A DNA stretch of 46,973 nt from Eubacterium sp. Lineage in GTDB: Bacteria > Bacillota > Clostridia > Eubacteriales > Eubacteriaceae. Where the stretch lies: positions 1 to 46,973 of the forward strand of contig JAUNGS010000011.1 of NCBI GenBank assembly GCA_030524435.1. The letters run 5' to 3'. The number at the start of each line of letters is the position of its first letter. Within the stretch, counting starts at the first letter, position 1. Under the pieces are notes generated by a model. The model was not told where the DNA came from. It was given only the letters and a program-made list of their open reading frames with translations, and ran no database searches. This document shows positions 30,159 to 39,128 of this stretch, one piece after another. A program made the position numbers and the translations under genes.

Positions 30159-30989
30159 TTAAATACCGAAAATTTCTCTGTGGATAAATGCAGCTACGCC
30201 ATCCTCATCACAGCTTGGAATAATTGCATCAGCACACTCTTTTACAGAATCTAAAGCGTTTGCCACGGCATATTTGCGATCAGCGACCTCGAACATAGAT
30301 AGATCGTTTAAATTATCCCCAAAAACAACGACTTCATCGCAATTCAACATATGTTTTAATTCGAGCAATGCATTTTTTTTGGTTGCCTGATCTGAGAAAA
30401 TTTCAATGCAATAGAGTCCATTATAGATATTTAAATAAAAAGCACAGGAGATACCGGGAATATTCTGCACGGCCTGATGAATGGGCGTAAGCTTTTCTTC
30501 AGTATCTGTACAGGCAAGGTATACAATATCAGAACTTAAAACATAAGGTTTAAGTTCTGGTTGATAAGCTACTTTTGAGCAACATTCCAATGCCCGATCA
30601 CTGTAATACTGTGTTTGATCCGTCATTGTATCTTTATTGTAGCAGATTTGAATTTTATTTTCAAAAAAACTGTATAGAAAGACGCCAGTATCCATTGCCT
30701 CGAATACATCTAAAACCTTTAATACGGCATCTGGATTCATCTTCTTTGCATCAAGGTATCTGCTGGTACTGAAGTCGTACAGAAAAACACCATTGGTTAA
30801 AATAGAAGGTGTTGATAAATTGAGGGCTTTAAGCCGATAATCACAGCCGTAGGGCATTCTTGCTGTGGCAACGGCAAATTTCACATCTTTGTTTAAACAA
30901 TCATTTAAGAGGCTGGTCGTTTTTTTAGATAAACTTTTTTTTGTTGTAAAAAGAGTTCCATCTAGATCAGATAAATACAAAGTAGTCAT
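30159..30989 (-). CDS. HAD-superfamily hydrolase, Cof type (HAD-IIB)
   Basis: A 276-residue phosphatase with motif I SDLDGTLF near residues 7-14, a Cof-type C2 cap, and motif IV FGDNLNDLSMF. Cof-type enzymes dephosphorylate sugar phosphates or cofactors with broad specificity. It is the last gene of the minus-strand operon, 20 nt after the DUF1667 gene, with AAGGAGAAA 5 nt before the ATG. With the HAD-IIA enzyme it is the second phosphatase in this island, consistent with the handling of phosphorylated intermediates or detoxifying accumulated ones. The substrate is unknown. Confidence 0.88.
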   Translation of the reverse strand: MTTLYLSDLDGTLFTTKKSLSKKTTSLLNDCLNKDVKFAVATARMPYGCDYRLKALNLSTPSILTNGVFLYDFSTSRYLDAKKMNPDAVLKVLDVFEAMDTGVFLYSFFENKIQICYNKDTMTDQTQYYSDRALECCSKVAYQPELKPYVLSSDIVYLACTDTEEKLTPIHQAVQNIPGISCAFYLNIYNGLYCIEIFSDQATKKNALLELKHMLNCDEVVVFGDNLNDLSMFEVADRKYAVANALDSVKECADAIIPSCDEDGVAAFIHREIFGI

Positions 30990-31009
30990 AAATTTCTCCT
31001 TACAATGTG

Positions 31010-31375
31010 TTAGATAACATCCTGGGTGGCAATAATGTCCACACCGCTGTCACAGATATTTGTGATAAGAATATCTCCGACATGAATTGGAAGTGCAGAA
31101 GATTTAATCGGTTGGGAAAAAATCTGGTTGGCACAATCAAAAATGATGCGTTTTGGAATAGGAGAGGATGTTTTGACACTAAAGGGTTTTTCTCGGCCTT
31201 CAATGCGCATTAAAGAAGTTAGGATTCTTAAAGGTTCTAATACTTCCTGATATGCAAATTCTTCACCACGTTTACAGATATTACCTGAAACGGAAAGAAT
31301 TTTTCCTTCATCAACCTCTACATTTAAACGACATCCCATAGGACAATTGATACAAACAAGCTGTTTTACATCCAT
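31010..31375 (-). CDS. DUF1667 protein, likely Fe-S subunit of the anaerobic glycerol-3-phosphate dehydrogenase
   Basis: A 121-residue protein. The N-terminus has CINCPMGCRL and NICKRG, giving a CxxCxxxC...C pattern fit for an Fe-S cluster. DUF1667 proteins commonly follow a GlpA-type and a GlpB/NoxA-type flavoprotein in Clostridia and are thought to complete an electron-transfer complex. Here it starts 5 nt after the end of the FAD oxidoreductase, with GAGGTG overlapping that stop region. Its role as the link to ferredoxin or the membrane is inference from gene context. Confidence 0.85.
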   Translation of the reverse strand: MDVKQLVCINCPMGCRLNVEVDEGKILSVSGNICKRGEEFAYQEVLEPLRILTSLMRIEGREKPFSVKTSSPIPKRIIFDCANQIFSQPIKSSALPIHVGDILITNICDSGVDIIATQDVI

Positions 31376-31379
31376 TATT

Positions 31380-32630
31380 CTACACCTCCAATCGAATTGT
31401 AATATTTTGCTTTGCTTGATTTAGCAAATTTCGATCAACTTTAAGGGAACACATTTCTCCAGGAGTGACAATCATTTTTTTAATCTCTTTGACGCAGGTA
31501 TTGTCTGCATCAATACAAATTTTGCAGTTTTTATATTTGCCTCTTGGACGGAACATGAACTCAACGGGTTCTTCACTGTTCAAATTAATATTTTGAGGAA
31601 CAACGCCGTTGACACCGAAACCATCTGTTACAGTAACTTCAGAGGCACTATTCTCAGGCATGCCTGAATGCAAATAGTGAGCTGCGTTATAACCGGCTTT
31701 TGTGCCCTCAATGCTTACGAAATCTACCAAGTCATGAACGTGGAGTACATTTCCGCAGGCAAAAACACCTTCGAGGGAGGTCATCAGCTGATCATTGACA
31801 ATTGCACCTTTGGTGGTTTCAGATAACACAATCCCGGCAGATTTGGTCAATTCATTTTCTGGAATCAAACCAGCTGAAATTAGAAGGGTATCACAGCAGA
31901 TGTTAAATTCAGTTCCGGGAATAGGACGACGATTTTCATCAACTTTGGCAATGGTTACTTGTTCTACACGCCCCTTTCCCTGAATATCAATGATGGTGCT
32001 GTTGTAGCTGATTGGAATATCAAAGACTTCTAAACATTGGGAAATATTTCTAGCCAGACCGCCAGAGTAAGGCATTATTTCTACGACATGTTCTACTTTC
32101 GCACCTTCCATGACAAATTGTCGGGCCATAATAAGTCCAATATCGCCAGATCCCAAAATGACAATATTTTTTCCTGGAAGATAACCATCTATATTTAGAT
32201 AATGCTGTGCAGTTCCGGCAGTAATGATGCCTGCGATACGTTTGCCTGGAATCATAAGCGCACCTCGTGAGCGCTCTCTGCAGCCCATGGCGAGAATAAT
32301 GGCTTTGGCTTCAATTTTAAAAAGTCCTTTTTCCGGCTGGATAACACTGATGACTTTTTCCGGCGAGATGTCTAAGGCGAAGGCGTTTGTTAAGCAGGTT
32401 ATATCAGCGTCCAGGGCTTCAGATGAAATCTTATGTGCGAATTCAACACCGGTTAAGTCTTCTTTATATTTATGAATACCAAAGCCATTGTGAATGCATT
32501 GTCTCAAAATGCCGCCGAGATAAGGACTGCGTTCAAGAACAAGAATATCATCAACACCTTGTTTTTTGGCCTCTACTGCCGCCGAAAGACCCGCGGCACC
32601 GCCTCCAATAATTACGAGATCTTTTTTCAT
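31380..32630 (-). CDS. FAD/NAD(P)-dependent oxidoreductase, partner of GlpA-type dehydrogenase
   Basis: A 416-residue pyridine-nucleotide oxidoreductase. The FAD motif is VIIGGGAAGLSAAVEA at residues 5-20, the NAD(P) motif is NIVILGSGDIGLIMA near the middle, and the late FAD motif is the CGNVLHVHDLVDFVS region. It lacks the redox-active disulfide of thioredoxin reductases in the visible parts. It overlaps the upstream GlpA-type gene by 4 nt (32627-32630), the usual layout of the three-part anaerobic glycerol-3-phosphate dehydrogenase of Clostridia (GlpA-like, this family, DUF1667). It likely passes electrons to NAD or a ferredoxin. Confidence 0.9.
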   Translation of the reverse strand: MKKDLVIIGGGAAGLSAAVEAKKQGVDDILVLERSPYLGGILRQCIHNGFGIHKYKEDLTGVEFAHKISSEALDADITCLTNAFALDISPEKVISVIQPEKGLFKIEAKAIILAMGCRERSRGALMIPGKRIAGIITAGTAQHYLNIDGYLPGKNIVILGSGDIGLIMARQFVMEGAKVEHVVEIMPYSGGLARNISQCLEVFDIPISYNSTIIDIQGKGRVEQVTIAKVDENRRPIPGTEFNICCDTLLISAGLIPENELTKSAGIVLSETTKGAIVNDQLMTSLEGVFACGNVLHVHDLVDFVSIEGTKAGYNAAHYLHSGMPENSASEVTVTDGFGVNGVVPQNINLNSEEPVEFMFRPRGKYKNCKICIDADNTCVKEIKKMIVTPGEMCSLKVDRNLLNQAKQNITIRLEV

Positions 32631-34120
32631 GATCGGTTATCTCCTTTATCTTTAGTACAAGCTTTACTCGTTAAAATATAGGAATTTCCACCTGATTGGG
32701 TAATTTCTAATGGTGTTTTTCCTAACTCTTCACAAAGAATTTCTAAAACACGGGGACTGCAAAATCCACCTTGACATCGTCCCATACCTGAACGTACGCG
32801 CATTTTGACAGCGCCAATGCTACGGGCACCCACAGGACGTCGAATTGCTTCACGAATTTCTGCTTCTGTTACTTGTTCACATCGACATACAATACGGGCA
32901 TAATCAGGATCCTTGGCAATAGCCTCTTTTCGTTCTTCATCCGTCATAGTTCTAAAAGTTTTTTTGATTTCCCGGCCAACTTTATAATTTGAATTTATTG
33001 GCGGATTTTCACGTTCTACTAAAATTTTAACCATATCGATGGCTATTGCAGGGGCAGCTGTTACCCCGGGCGATTCAATGCCAGCTAAATTAATGAAATT
33101 TGGAGCATCCTTTGGTTCTCCTAGAATAAAATCATCGCGGTCGGGATGAGCACGGCTTCCGCCATAGGCAGTAATGACTGTATCTTTAGGGAATTTCGGA
33201 ATATGCTTACTAATTGGAAGATATTTCCATTTTTCTTCAAAATAATTAATAATCTTATCCATTCCATCTCTGGTATTATCGGAAAAATCAGGATCCTCAA
33301 CATCATCAGCGTTACAGCCAAGGATAATGGTTCCGTCTACAGAAGGCATTAGTCCCATGCCCTTTGTATGACCGCCGGTAGGAAGTTTTTCTGGGGTTTG
33401 ACAAATAGTTGTTTTGGTGTACTTTGAAAGATCGCGATCCAAAATCAGGTGTTGTCCCTCACGGGGGATAATTTTAAAGGTATCATCAGATACCATATTA
33501 TTAAATTTGTCTGCATGTGTGCCCGCACAATTGAAAATATAGCGCGTTGTCTCTTCTCCATCGGAGGTGTCAACAACCCAGTTGTTGTCTATTTTTCTTA
33601 TATTTTTTGCTGCGCATCCAGTTTTAAAGACAACGCCATTTCTGGCGGCGTTCTCAGCCAATGCAAATACTAAATTATAGGGACATACCATTGCGCTGTC
33701 TGGAACCCAAAGACCGCCAATAACACCTTCACCCATATCGGGTTCTATTTCTAAAATACGATTTCTGTCACAAATTTCTGTTTCAACACCATTTTGGCAG
33801 CCTACATTATGAAGGCGTTTTACCTCTTCCATCTGTTCAGCGTTGGTTGCAAAAATAATCATACCATTTTTAGTATATGGAACATCGAGTTCTTCACAAA
33901 GTGCCTGGTACATACGACTTCCCTTGACATTATAAATGGCTTTGTAGGATCCGGGATCCGGATCATAGCCCGCATGAACAGTTGCAGAATTTCCACGGGT
34001 TGTGCCTGCACAGAGATCATAGCCTTTCTCCAAAACAAGCGTTTTTAAATTGTATTTTGCAAGTTCTCTTGCGACAGAGCAGCCGCTGATACCTGCACCT
34101 ATTATAATTGCGTCCCACAT
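32627..34120 (-). CDS. glpA: GlpA-type FAD-dependent glycerol-3-phosphate dehydrogenase
   Basis: A 497-residue flavoprotein that would oxidise sn-glycerol-3-phosphate to dihydroxyacetone phosphate. The FAD-binding N-terminus is IIIGAGISGCSVARELA. The DAO-fold body follows, and the C-terminal BFD-like [2Fe-2S] domain has the cysteines in IVCRCEQV and GRCQGGFCSPRV. It is first of a four-gene minus-strand operon and overlaps the next gene by 4 nt. AAGGAGG (34128-34134) precedes the ATG at 34120. The family also contains L-2-hydroxyglutarate oxidase-like members, but the DUF1667 and FAD/NAD partners and the AraM-like gene nearby favour glycerol phosphate or a closely related polyol phosphate. Confidence 0.88.
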   Translation of the reverse strand: MWDAIIIGAGISGCSVARELAKYNLKTLVLEKGYDLCAGTTRGNSATVHAGYDPDPGSYKAIYNVKGSRMYQALCEELDVPYTKNGMIIFATNAEQMEEVKRLHNVGCQNGVETEICDRNRILEIEPDMGEGVIGGLWVPDSAMVCPYNLVFALAENAARNGVVFKTGCAAKNIRKIDNNWVVDTSDGEETTRYIFNCAGTHADKFNNMVSDDTFKIIPREGQHLILDRDLSKYTKTTICQTPEKLPTGGHTKGMGLMPSVDGTIILGCNADDVEDPDFSDNTRDGMDKIINYFEEKWKYLPISKHIPKFPKDTVITAYGGSRAHPDRDDFILGEPKDAPNFINLAGIESPGVTAAPAIAIDMVKILVERENPPINSNYKVGREIKKTFRTMTDEERKEAIAKDPDYARIVCRCEQVTEAEIREAIRRPVGARSIGAVKMRVRSGMGRCQGGFCSPRVLEILCEELGKTPLEITQSGGNSYILTSKACTKDKGDNRS

Positions 34121-34134
34121 AAATATGTGCCTCC

Positions 34135-34166
34135 TTAACCAATTTTAAATTTGTCTGTTTGGTTAA
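34135..34166. promoter_or_regulatory. Inverted repeat in front of glpA
   Basis: TTAACCAA (34135-34142) and TTGGTTAA (34159-34166) are exact complements, 16 nt apart, just upstream of the glpA ribosome site. It can be an operator or an mRNA hairpin. Confidence 0.5.
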
Positions 34167-34488
34167 TTTCATCATATCGGAGTCCAGTAGAAGCGTCAAG
34201 GAAGGGCGCCAGTCAAATACGATACCTTTCAAATAGAAACGATTACAAAAGGCTTGATTTGAGCGATTTGGATGAGAGGAGACAGAGATGGCACGTTTTG
34301 CGAAAGCACGGCTGCAAAACAGGAAAATAAAGAAACCTTAAGAAAATAAAGAAAAAAATTTGAGAAAATACACGTTTTTAGTTTGGACAAATGGACAGGT
34401 TTTTTATCAAAACGATAAGAAGGTCATCATTATGAGCGATTTGCATTATCAACAATCCATTGTGACTGATTTGGCGTAATTTGGCCGT

Positions 34489-34517
34489 TTGACGGAGCTG
34501 AAAAATTTCTGTAATAT
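34489..34517 (+). promoter_or_regulatory. Promoter of the TIM-barrel/EutH/kinase operon
   Basis: TTGACG (34489-34494), 17-nt spacer, TAATAT (34512-34517); leader of about 108 nt. Confidence 0.65.
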
Positions 34518-34631
34518 TTTTTCAAGGCCAGATTTTCTGTTTGCTCGCAGGAAATTGTTGGCTGATATGTCTGTTTGGGTTTTGAGATTTAAAAAAACAG
34601 TGCGGTAAATTCGCAGAAAGAGAGTTTAAAA

Positions 34632-35306
34632 ATGACAAAACCAAATTTAATTGTAATGCTGACACACAACGATGTAACTGTAAAAGATGCTTATGATATC
34701 TTCGAAGCATGTAAAGATATTGAAAGCGTACAGCATTGGGGATTTAAAAATGTTGGTCTGCCCAAGGATGAAATGAAACGTATCGTGCAGGCGATGAAAG
34801 CAGCGGGAAAAACAACTTATCTGGAAGTTGTAACCTACGATGAAGACTCATGTCTTGAAGCGGCTAAAACCTGTATCGAATGTGGATTTGATACATTGAT
34901 GGGAACTGTTTATTATGAATCAGTTCATAAATATTTAAATGAACATCATATGACATACAGTCCCTTTGTTGGAAAAGTTTCCGGTTCTCCCAGTGTTTTA
35001 GAGGGAACGATTGAAGAGATTATTCAGAACGCCAAGGATCTGATGGCAAAGGGAATCACCGCTTTTGATATTTTAGCATATCGTCACACCGATGGAGAAA
35101 CCCTCGCACGAGAATTCTGTGCAGCCATCGATGCTCAGGTTGCCATTGCAGGAAGTATTTCCAGCTATGAACGTATTGACACAATGTTTGATATTGGTCC
35201 CTGGGGCTTTACTATGGGGAGTGCTCTGTTTACAAAGAATTTTGTGGCAGATGGCAGCTTCAGAGACAATTTACAGGCAGTTGCCGATTATATGGAAAAA
35301 AAATAG
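34632..35306 (+). CDS. Predicted (beta/alpha)8-barrel protein of unknown function
   Basis: A 224-residue protein that I do not recognise by name. Alternating strands and helices (LIVMLTH, VQHWGFKNVG, TTYLEVVTYDE, FDTLMGTVYYES, TAFDILAYRHTDG, AQVAIAGSISSYERID, WGFTMGSALF) fit a TIM barrel. The late GSISS and GSALF loops resemble the phosphate-binding turns of HisA/TrpF/KDPG-type barrels, so a phosphorylated sugar or polyol is a plausible ligand. Candidate roles are isomerase, epimerase or aldolase; none can be chosen from sequence. It is the first gene of the operon with EutH-type permease and FGGY kinase 2. AGAGAG precedes the ATG. Confidence 0.75.
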   Translation: MTKPNLIVMLTHNDVTVKDAYDIFEACKDIESVQHWGFKNVGLPKDEMKRIVQAMKAAGKTTYLEVVTYDEDSCLEAAKTCIECGFDTLMGTVYYESVHKYLNEHHMTYSPFVGKVSGSPSVLEGTIEEIIQNAKDLMAKGITAFDILAYRHTDGETLAREFCAAIDAQVAIAGSISSYERIDTMFDIGPWGFTMGSALFTKNFVADGSFRDNLQAVADYMEKK

Positions 35307-35320
35307 AAAAACTTCACAGG

Positions 35321-35348
35321 CTGCCGTTTAAAAATGATTAAACGGCAG
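35321..35348 (+). repeat. Hairpin between the TIM-barrel and EutH genes
   Basis: CTGCCGTTTAA (35321-35331) and TTAAACGGCAG (35338-35348) pair perfectly. Only a weak T-run follows, so it may set partial readthrough or mRNA stability. Confidence 0.65.
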
Positions 35349-35373
35349 TCCTTAAAATAGGAGGGCAGGTAAT

Positions 35374-36480
35374 ATGATTAGTCAGATCATTGTTTATATT
35401 ATGGTTGTTTTTATGGCTGTTGCGGCCATTGACCGTATGTTTGGAAGCAGGCTTGGTCTTGGACAGGAATTTGAAGAAGGCTTCAATGCTATGGGGGCGT
35501 TAACCCTTGGTATGGCAGGGATCATGGTAACAGTAGATTTAATAGGGGCTGTTCTTACTCCGACTGTGGGGGCATTATTCTCTGCAATTGGAGCCGATCC
35601 GAGTATGGCAGGGTCACTGATTCTTTCTATTGATACAGGCGGGTATGCCTTAGCCCACGCCATTCAGCCCAATAATGCCGATATTGCAAATTTCTCGGCC
35701 ATTATTCTGGCATCGATGATGGGTCCGACCATTGCCTTTGGTATTCCGGTTTGTCTTGGAATTATGCAGCCAAGTGATAAGCGGTTCTTAGCAGTCGGAA
35801 CGATGTCAGGGATTGTCTGTATTCCTTTTGCATGTATTGTTGGCGGTTTAATTGCAGGCTTTGATATGGGGATGGTGCTGATTAATATGGTGCCAGTATT
35901 AATTTTTGCAGTTTTGATTGCTTTGGGATTAAAATTCATTCCTACAGGAATGATTAAAGGCTTCAATATTTTTGCAAAATTTATGATTGCATATCTGAGC
36001 TTTTTCCTTGGTTTAGCAATTGTTCAGGAATTGACACCAATTCATCTTATTGAACTGCGTCCTTTATCTGAAGTGTGGGGAGTTATCGGTTCAATTGCCA
36101 TGATGCTGGCGGGGGCTTATCCTCTGGTTAAGGTTTTAACTAAAGTTTTAGGTAAACCTCTGGGTAAACTGGGTTCGATGATTGGCATCAATGACGTTGC
36201 TGTAGCAGGTTTGATTGCATGTTGTGCGAATTCAATTCCAGCATATAGCATGCTAAAAGATATGGATAATAAAGGAAAAGTTATCAATATTGCCTTTGCA
36301 TGTTGTGCAGCTTTCGCTCTGGGAGATCATCTGGGATTCTGTGCAGGTGTGGAACCGGATTTGATTGCGGCGATGGTAGCGGCGAAACTTGTCGGTGGTG
36401 TACTTTGTGTAATTTCGGCAATTTTCTTTATGAATTTGGATAAAAAACAGTTAGAGGATATTCCTGAAGCAGTGGCTTAG
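35374..36480 (+). CDS. eutH: EutH-family permease
   Basis: A 368-residue membrane protein with about ten or eleven hydrophobic helices. It resembles EutH, the ethanolamine permease family, in segments such as NAMGALTLGMAGIM, SIDTGGYALAHAIQPN and CCANSIPAYSMLKDM, and in the helix-break pattern GDHLGFCAGVEP. No other ethanolamine genes (eutA, eutB, eutC, microcompartment shells) are present. Because it sits between a TIM-barrel protein and a kinase, its substrate is more likely a polyol, amino alcohol or sugar to be phosphorylated after uptake. GGAGGG precedes the ATG. Confidence 0.85.
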   Translation: MISQIIVYIMVVFMAVAAIDRMFGSRLGLGQEFEEGFNAMGALTLGMAGIMVTVDLIGAVLTPTVGALFSAIGADPSMAGSLILSIDTGGYALAHAIQPNNADIANFSAIILASMMGPTIAFGIPVCLGIMQPSDKRFLAVGTMSGIVCIPFACIVGGLIAGFDMGMVLINMVPVLIFAVLIALGLKFIPTGMIKGFNIFAKFMIAYLSFFLGLAIVQELTPIHLIELRPLSEVWGVIGSIAMMLAGAYPLVKVLTKVLGKPLGKLGSMIGINDVAVAGLIACCANSIPAYSMLKDMDNKGKVINIAFACCAAFALGDHLGFCAGVEPDLIAAMVAAKLVGGVLCVISAIFFMNLDKKQLEDIPEAVA

Positions 36481-36505
36481 AAGAGTTAAGGATAAACAAT
36501 ATCAA

Positions 36506-37525
36506 ATGGATAAAAACACTACAGTATCGAATAAAAGATATATCTTAGTATTGATAGGCGTTCTTATTGCTGCAATTGTTTTGTTTTTTCTCCTTAGAGG
36601 AACGATTAATTTGGCAGATATTGGCAAAACAGTAAAAAATCCAACGGATACGGAGGATAATCTATCCTATGGGAAAAAATATCATCCTTTATCTGATAAC
36701 GTATTAGAACGAGATGGGATTGTAATTAAAAATTTTGGTTCATCCCTGAAGGCGCAGGATCTTACAACAGGAGTATGTGTAGATGCATGCAGTATTGCGG
36801 AAGAAAGTGAAGATTCTATCACTTGTTTTTCCGAGTATGCAGGATATTTTTATATGTATGATGGTAAAGACGTGTATCGTTCTGTTGTTAATTCACCCGA
36901 GGAGCTTAGAACAACGATAAAGGATTGTCTTAAATTTGAACCGATGGGTAACTATCTCTATTCTTTAAAAATACATAATGGCGAGCAGCGTTTATTCCGA
37001 TGCAGTATTACAGGAGCCTATGAAGAGATGCTTTTTCAAGATACCATAGAGGATTTTTGGGCCAGCGATGGCAATTTGTTTATGCAGCTTTCGACGGGAC
37101 AATATCGCTGGTATGATCTTATCTCAGAAAATACCTTGGAACATACTTTACCGGAAAATGCACAAAGTATTGTTTTAGACGGAGATTGTATTTTTTATTT
37201 ATCTGAAACGGACAATGCGGTTGTGTACTGGCGCTGCTGTGACGCATCAGAGGACACGGCACTCCCATTTTCATCTGTTATAAAGTATAATGCAGCCAAC
37301 GGAAAAGTGGGACTGTTTATATCAAATTCAGATGGCAGTGTGCAGGCAGCCTGGTGCCGAAATGACGGTTCTGACGTGCATGTTTTTCAAGAACGCTTTT
37401 TTTCGAAAGAAAGTACTGTAGATATATCAGAAAATCATCTTTTTATAACAGAACAAGATGGAAAAACCTGGGCAACCTCATTGGAGGATGAGTCATGGTA
37501 TCAATTATTTGATGGTGTAGACTGA
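36506..37525 (+). CDS. Membrane-anchored extracytoplasmic protein of unknown function, beta-propeller-like
   Basis: A 339-residue protein not recognised as a named family. Residues 12-32 form a single transmembrane helix (LVLIGVLIAAIVLFFLL) with a basic N-terminus inside; the rest should be outside the cell. The body has repeated short strands with YMYDGKDVYRS-, LYSLKIHNGEQRLFRCS- and CIFYLSETDNAVVYW-like blocks, which resemble DUF5050-like beta-propeller repeats. It is 25 nt after eutH and 15 nt before FGGY kinase 2. A sensor or binding role with the permease is possible but is inference. The ribosome site (AAGGAT) is weakly placed. Confidence 0.65.
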   Translation: MDKNTTVSNKRYILVLIGVLIAAIVLFFLLRGTINLADIGKTVKNPTDTEDNLSYGKKYHPLSDNVLERDGIVIKNFGSSLKAQDLTTGVCVDACSIAEESEDSITCFSEYAGYFYMYDGKDVYRSVVNSPEELRTTIKDCLKFEPMGNYLYSLKIHNGEQRLFRCSITGAYEEMLFQDTIEDFWASDGNLFMQLSTGQYRWYDLISENTLEHTLPENAQSIVLDGDCIFYLSETDNAVVYWRCCDASEDTALPFSSVIKYNAANGKVGLFISNSDGSVQAAWCRNDGSDVHVFQERFFSKESTVDISENHLFITEQDGKTWATSLEDESWYQLFDGVD

Positions 37526-37540
37526 AATAGGAGGGTAGAT

Positions 37541-39064
37541 ATGAGTTCGTTAATTGCAGGTATTGATCTTGGCACAACAGCTATGAAAATTGCTGTTTTT
37601 GATACAAAGGGTAAAATTCAGGGGAACGCAACAATTGAATATCAGCTTTATACACCGCAGAGTTATTTTGTAGAATCGGATCCACTTATTTATATGGATG
37701 CCATTGAAAAGGGGTTCAAACAGCTTAAAGAACAGGATGTGGATTTAAATGAAGTGATTGCAATTGGCTTTTCTTTGCAAAGTGAAACAATGTTTTTTGT
37801 TGATGAAAATTGTAATCCATTACGAAACTCCATTAGCTGGATGGATAATCGTGCTGTTAAGCAATCCGAGTACTTAACCCAAAAGTACGGCGATGAGCTT
37901 TGCTATAAGCACACAGGACAGGTTAGCTGGGGTGCAAATTGGCCGGTGACCAAAGCGCTTTGGGTAAAAGAAAATGAACCTGAAGTTTTTGCAAAGACAA
38001 AAAAGATTCTTCTAATTGAGGATTTTATTATTTATCAATTGACAGGGCGTTATGTGTCGGATTGTTCGATGCTTAGTTCCACATTATATTGGGATATTAC
38101 AACCAAAAAATACTGGCCTTTAATGTTGGATGAACTGGGCATGACAGAAGATAATTTTCCGGAAATATTAGAACCGGGTGAAGTGGCAGGGACTATCCTG
38201 CCTGAAATGGCAGAAAGATTAGGCCTTAATAATGAAGTTAAAGTTTGCACAGGAGCGATGGATAATGCAATTGGTGCAGTAGGTGTCGGCGCCACAAGGC
38301 CTGGAATGTTTTCTGAAAGTATAGGTTCTACTCTGGCCGTATGTGTCCCAACGGATAAGATTATCTATGATGATAATCGCCAAATGCCTATTCATTACTA
38401 TCCAGTCAAGGATACATATATGATGCACACATTTACTTCTGGCGGAATATGCCTGCGCTGGTACCGTGACAATTTCTGTCAGCTTGAAATGACCTGTGCT
38501 GAAATGCTTAAAGAGGATAGTTACGATTTGATGACAAAACAGGCTGCGCAAACACCTCCTGGTGCAGAAGGCCTGAGCTTCCTTCCACATTTAAGCGGCT
38601 CTTTAGCGCCGGACGTAAATCCTCACGCAACAGGGATTTTCTTCGGGCTGACAATGGTGCATAAGAAAGGGCATTTTATTCGAGCGATTATGGAGTCCTT
38701 GGGCTATCTTGTTCGGAGAAACTTAGATGCACTCTCAGCAATGGGAATTGAAGTCGAAGAAATTCGTGCCTTTGGCGGAGGATCTAAAAGTCCTGTATGG
38801 AATCAGATTAAGGCAGACATCCTACAGAAGCCCATTTGCATTACAAGCAGTAAGGAAGCAGCCTGTTTAGGAGCAGCAATTTTGGCGGGTAAAGCCATCG
38901 GTATATTTGAAAGTGTGGAAGAAGCAGCAGATAATATGGTAGAAGTAATTGCGCGCTATGAACCGAATCCGGACAATAAAGCTGTTTATGATAAAGGTTA
39001 TAATATCTACAAAGAAATGCAGAATGATTGTGTGGATCTTTTCGAGGCGGTCGTAGAAGCGTAA
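37541..39064 (+). CDS. FGGY-family carbohydrate kinase 2
   Basis: A 507-residue sugar or polyol kinase. Motifs are GIDLGTTAMKIAVFD (phosphate 1), NSISWMDNRAVKQ, GSTLAVCVP, LRWYRDNFCQL, and GGGSKSPVWNQIKADILQKP with GAAILAGKAIG at the end. The pattern is close to gluconate/xylulose-type kinases, but the substrate is open. It is similar in layout to kinase 1, though not a recent duplicate by eye. It ends the rightward operon of the island; GGAGGGTAG precedes the ATG. A large inverted repeat follows the gene (39129-39197). Confidence 0.9.
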   Translation: MSSLIAGIDLGTTAMKIAVFDTKGKIQGNATIEYQLYTPQSYFVESDPLIYMDAIEKGFKQLKEQDVDLNEVIAIGFSLQSETMFFVDENCNPLRNSISWMDNRAVKQSEYLTQKYGDELCYKHTGQVSWGANWPVTKALWVKENEPEVFAKTKKILLIEDFIIYQLTGRYVSDCSMLSSTLYWDITTKKYWPLMLDELGMTEDNFPEILEPGEVAGTILPEMAERLGLNNEVKVCTGAMDNAIGAVGVGATRPGMFSESIGSTLAVCVPTDKIIYDDNRQMPIHYYPVKDTYMMHTFTSGGICLRWYRDNFCQLEMTCAEMLKEDSYDLMTKQAAQTPPGAEGLSFLPHLSGSLAPDVNPHATGIFFGLTMVHKKGHFIRAIMESLGYLVRRNLDALSAMGIEVEEIRAFGGGSKSPVWNQIKADILQKPICITSSKEAACLGAAILAGKAIGIFESVEEAADNMVEVIARYEPNPDNKAVYDKGYNIYKEMQNDCVDLFEAVVEA

Positions 39065-39128
39065 ATTTTGAATTAGATACAACATAGACTGTATCCCCCT
39101 ACAGAGTTTGTATAAAATGGGAATATTC

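Larger units (their letters stand above)
34121..34631. other. Divergent control region of two island operons
   Basis: This 511-nt gap has no gene. It holds an 8-bp inverted repeat next to glpA (34135-34142 with 34159-34166), two direct copies of TGTCTGTTTGG (34152-34162 and 34568-34578), a GGACA-AAT-GGACA repeat (near 34384-34396), and a promoter for the rightward operon (34489-34517). Long A-rich runs lie near 34330-34370. Confidence 0.6.

Noticed and set aside
35374..36480. Ethanolamine utilisation operon
   Set aside because: Only the EutH-type permease is present; lyase, reactivase and microcompartment genes are missing, so the pathway is not supported.
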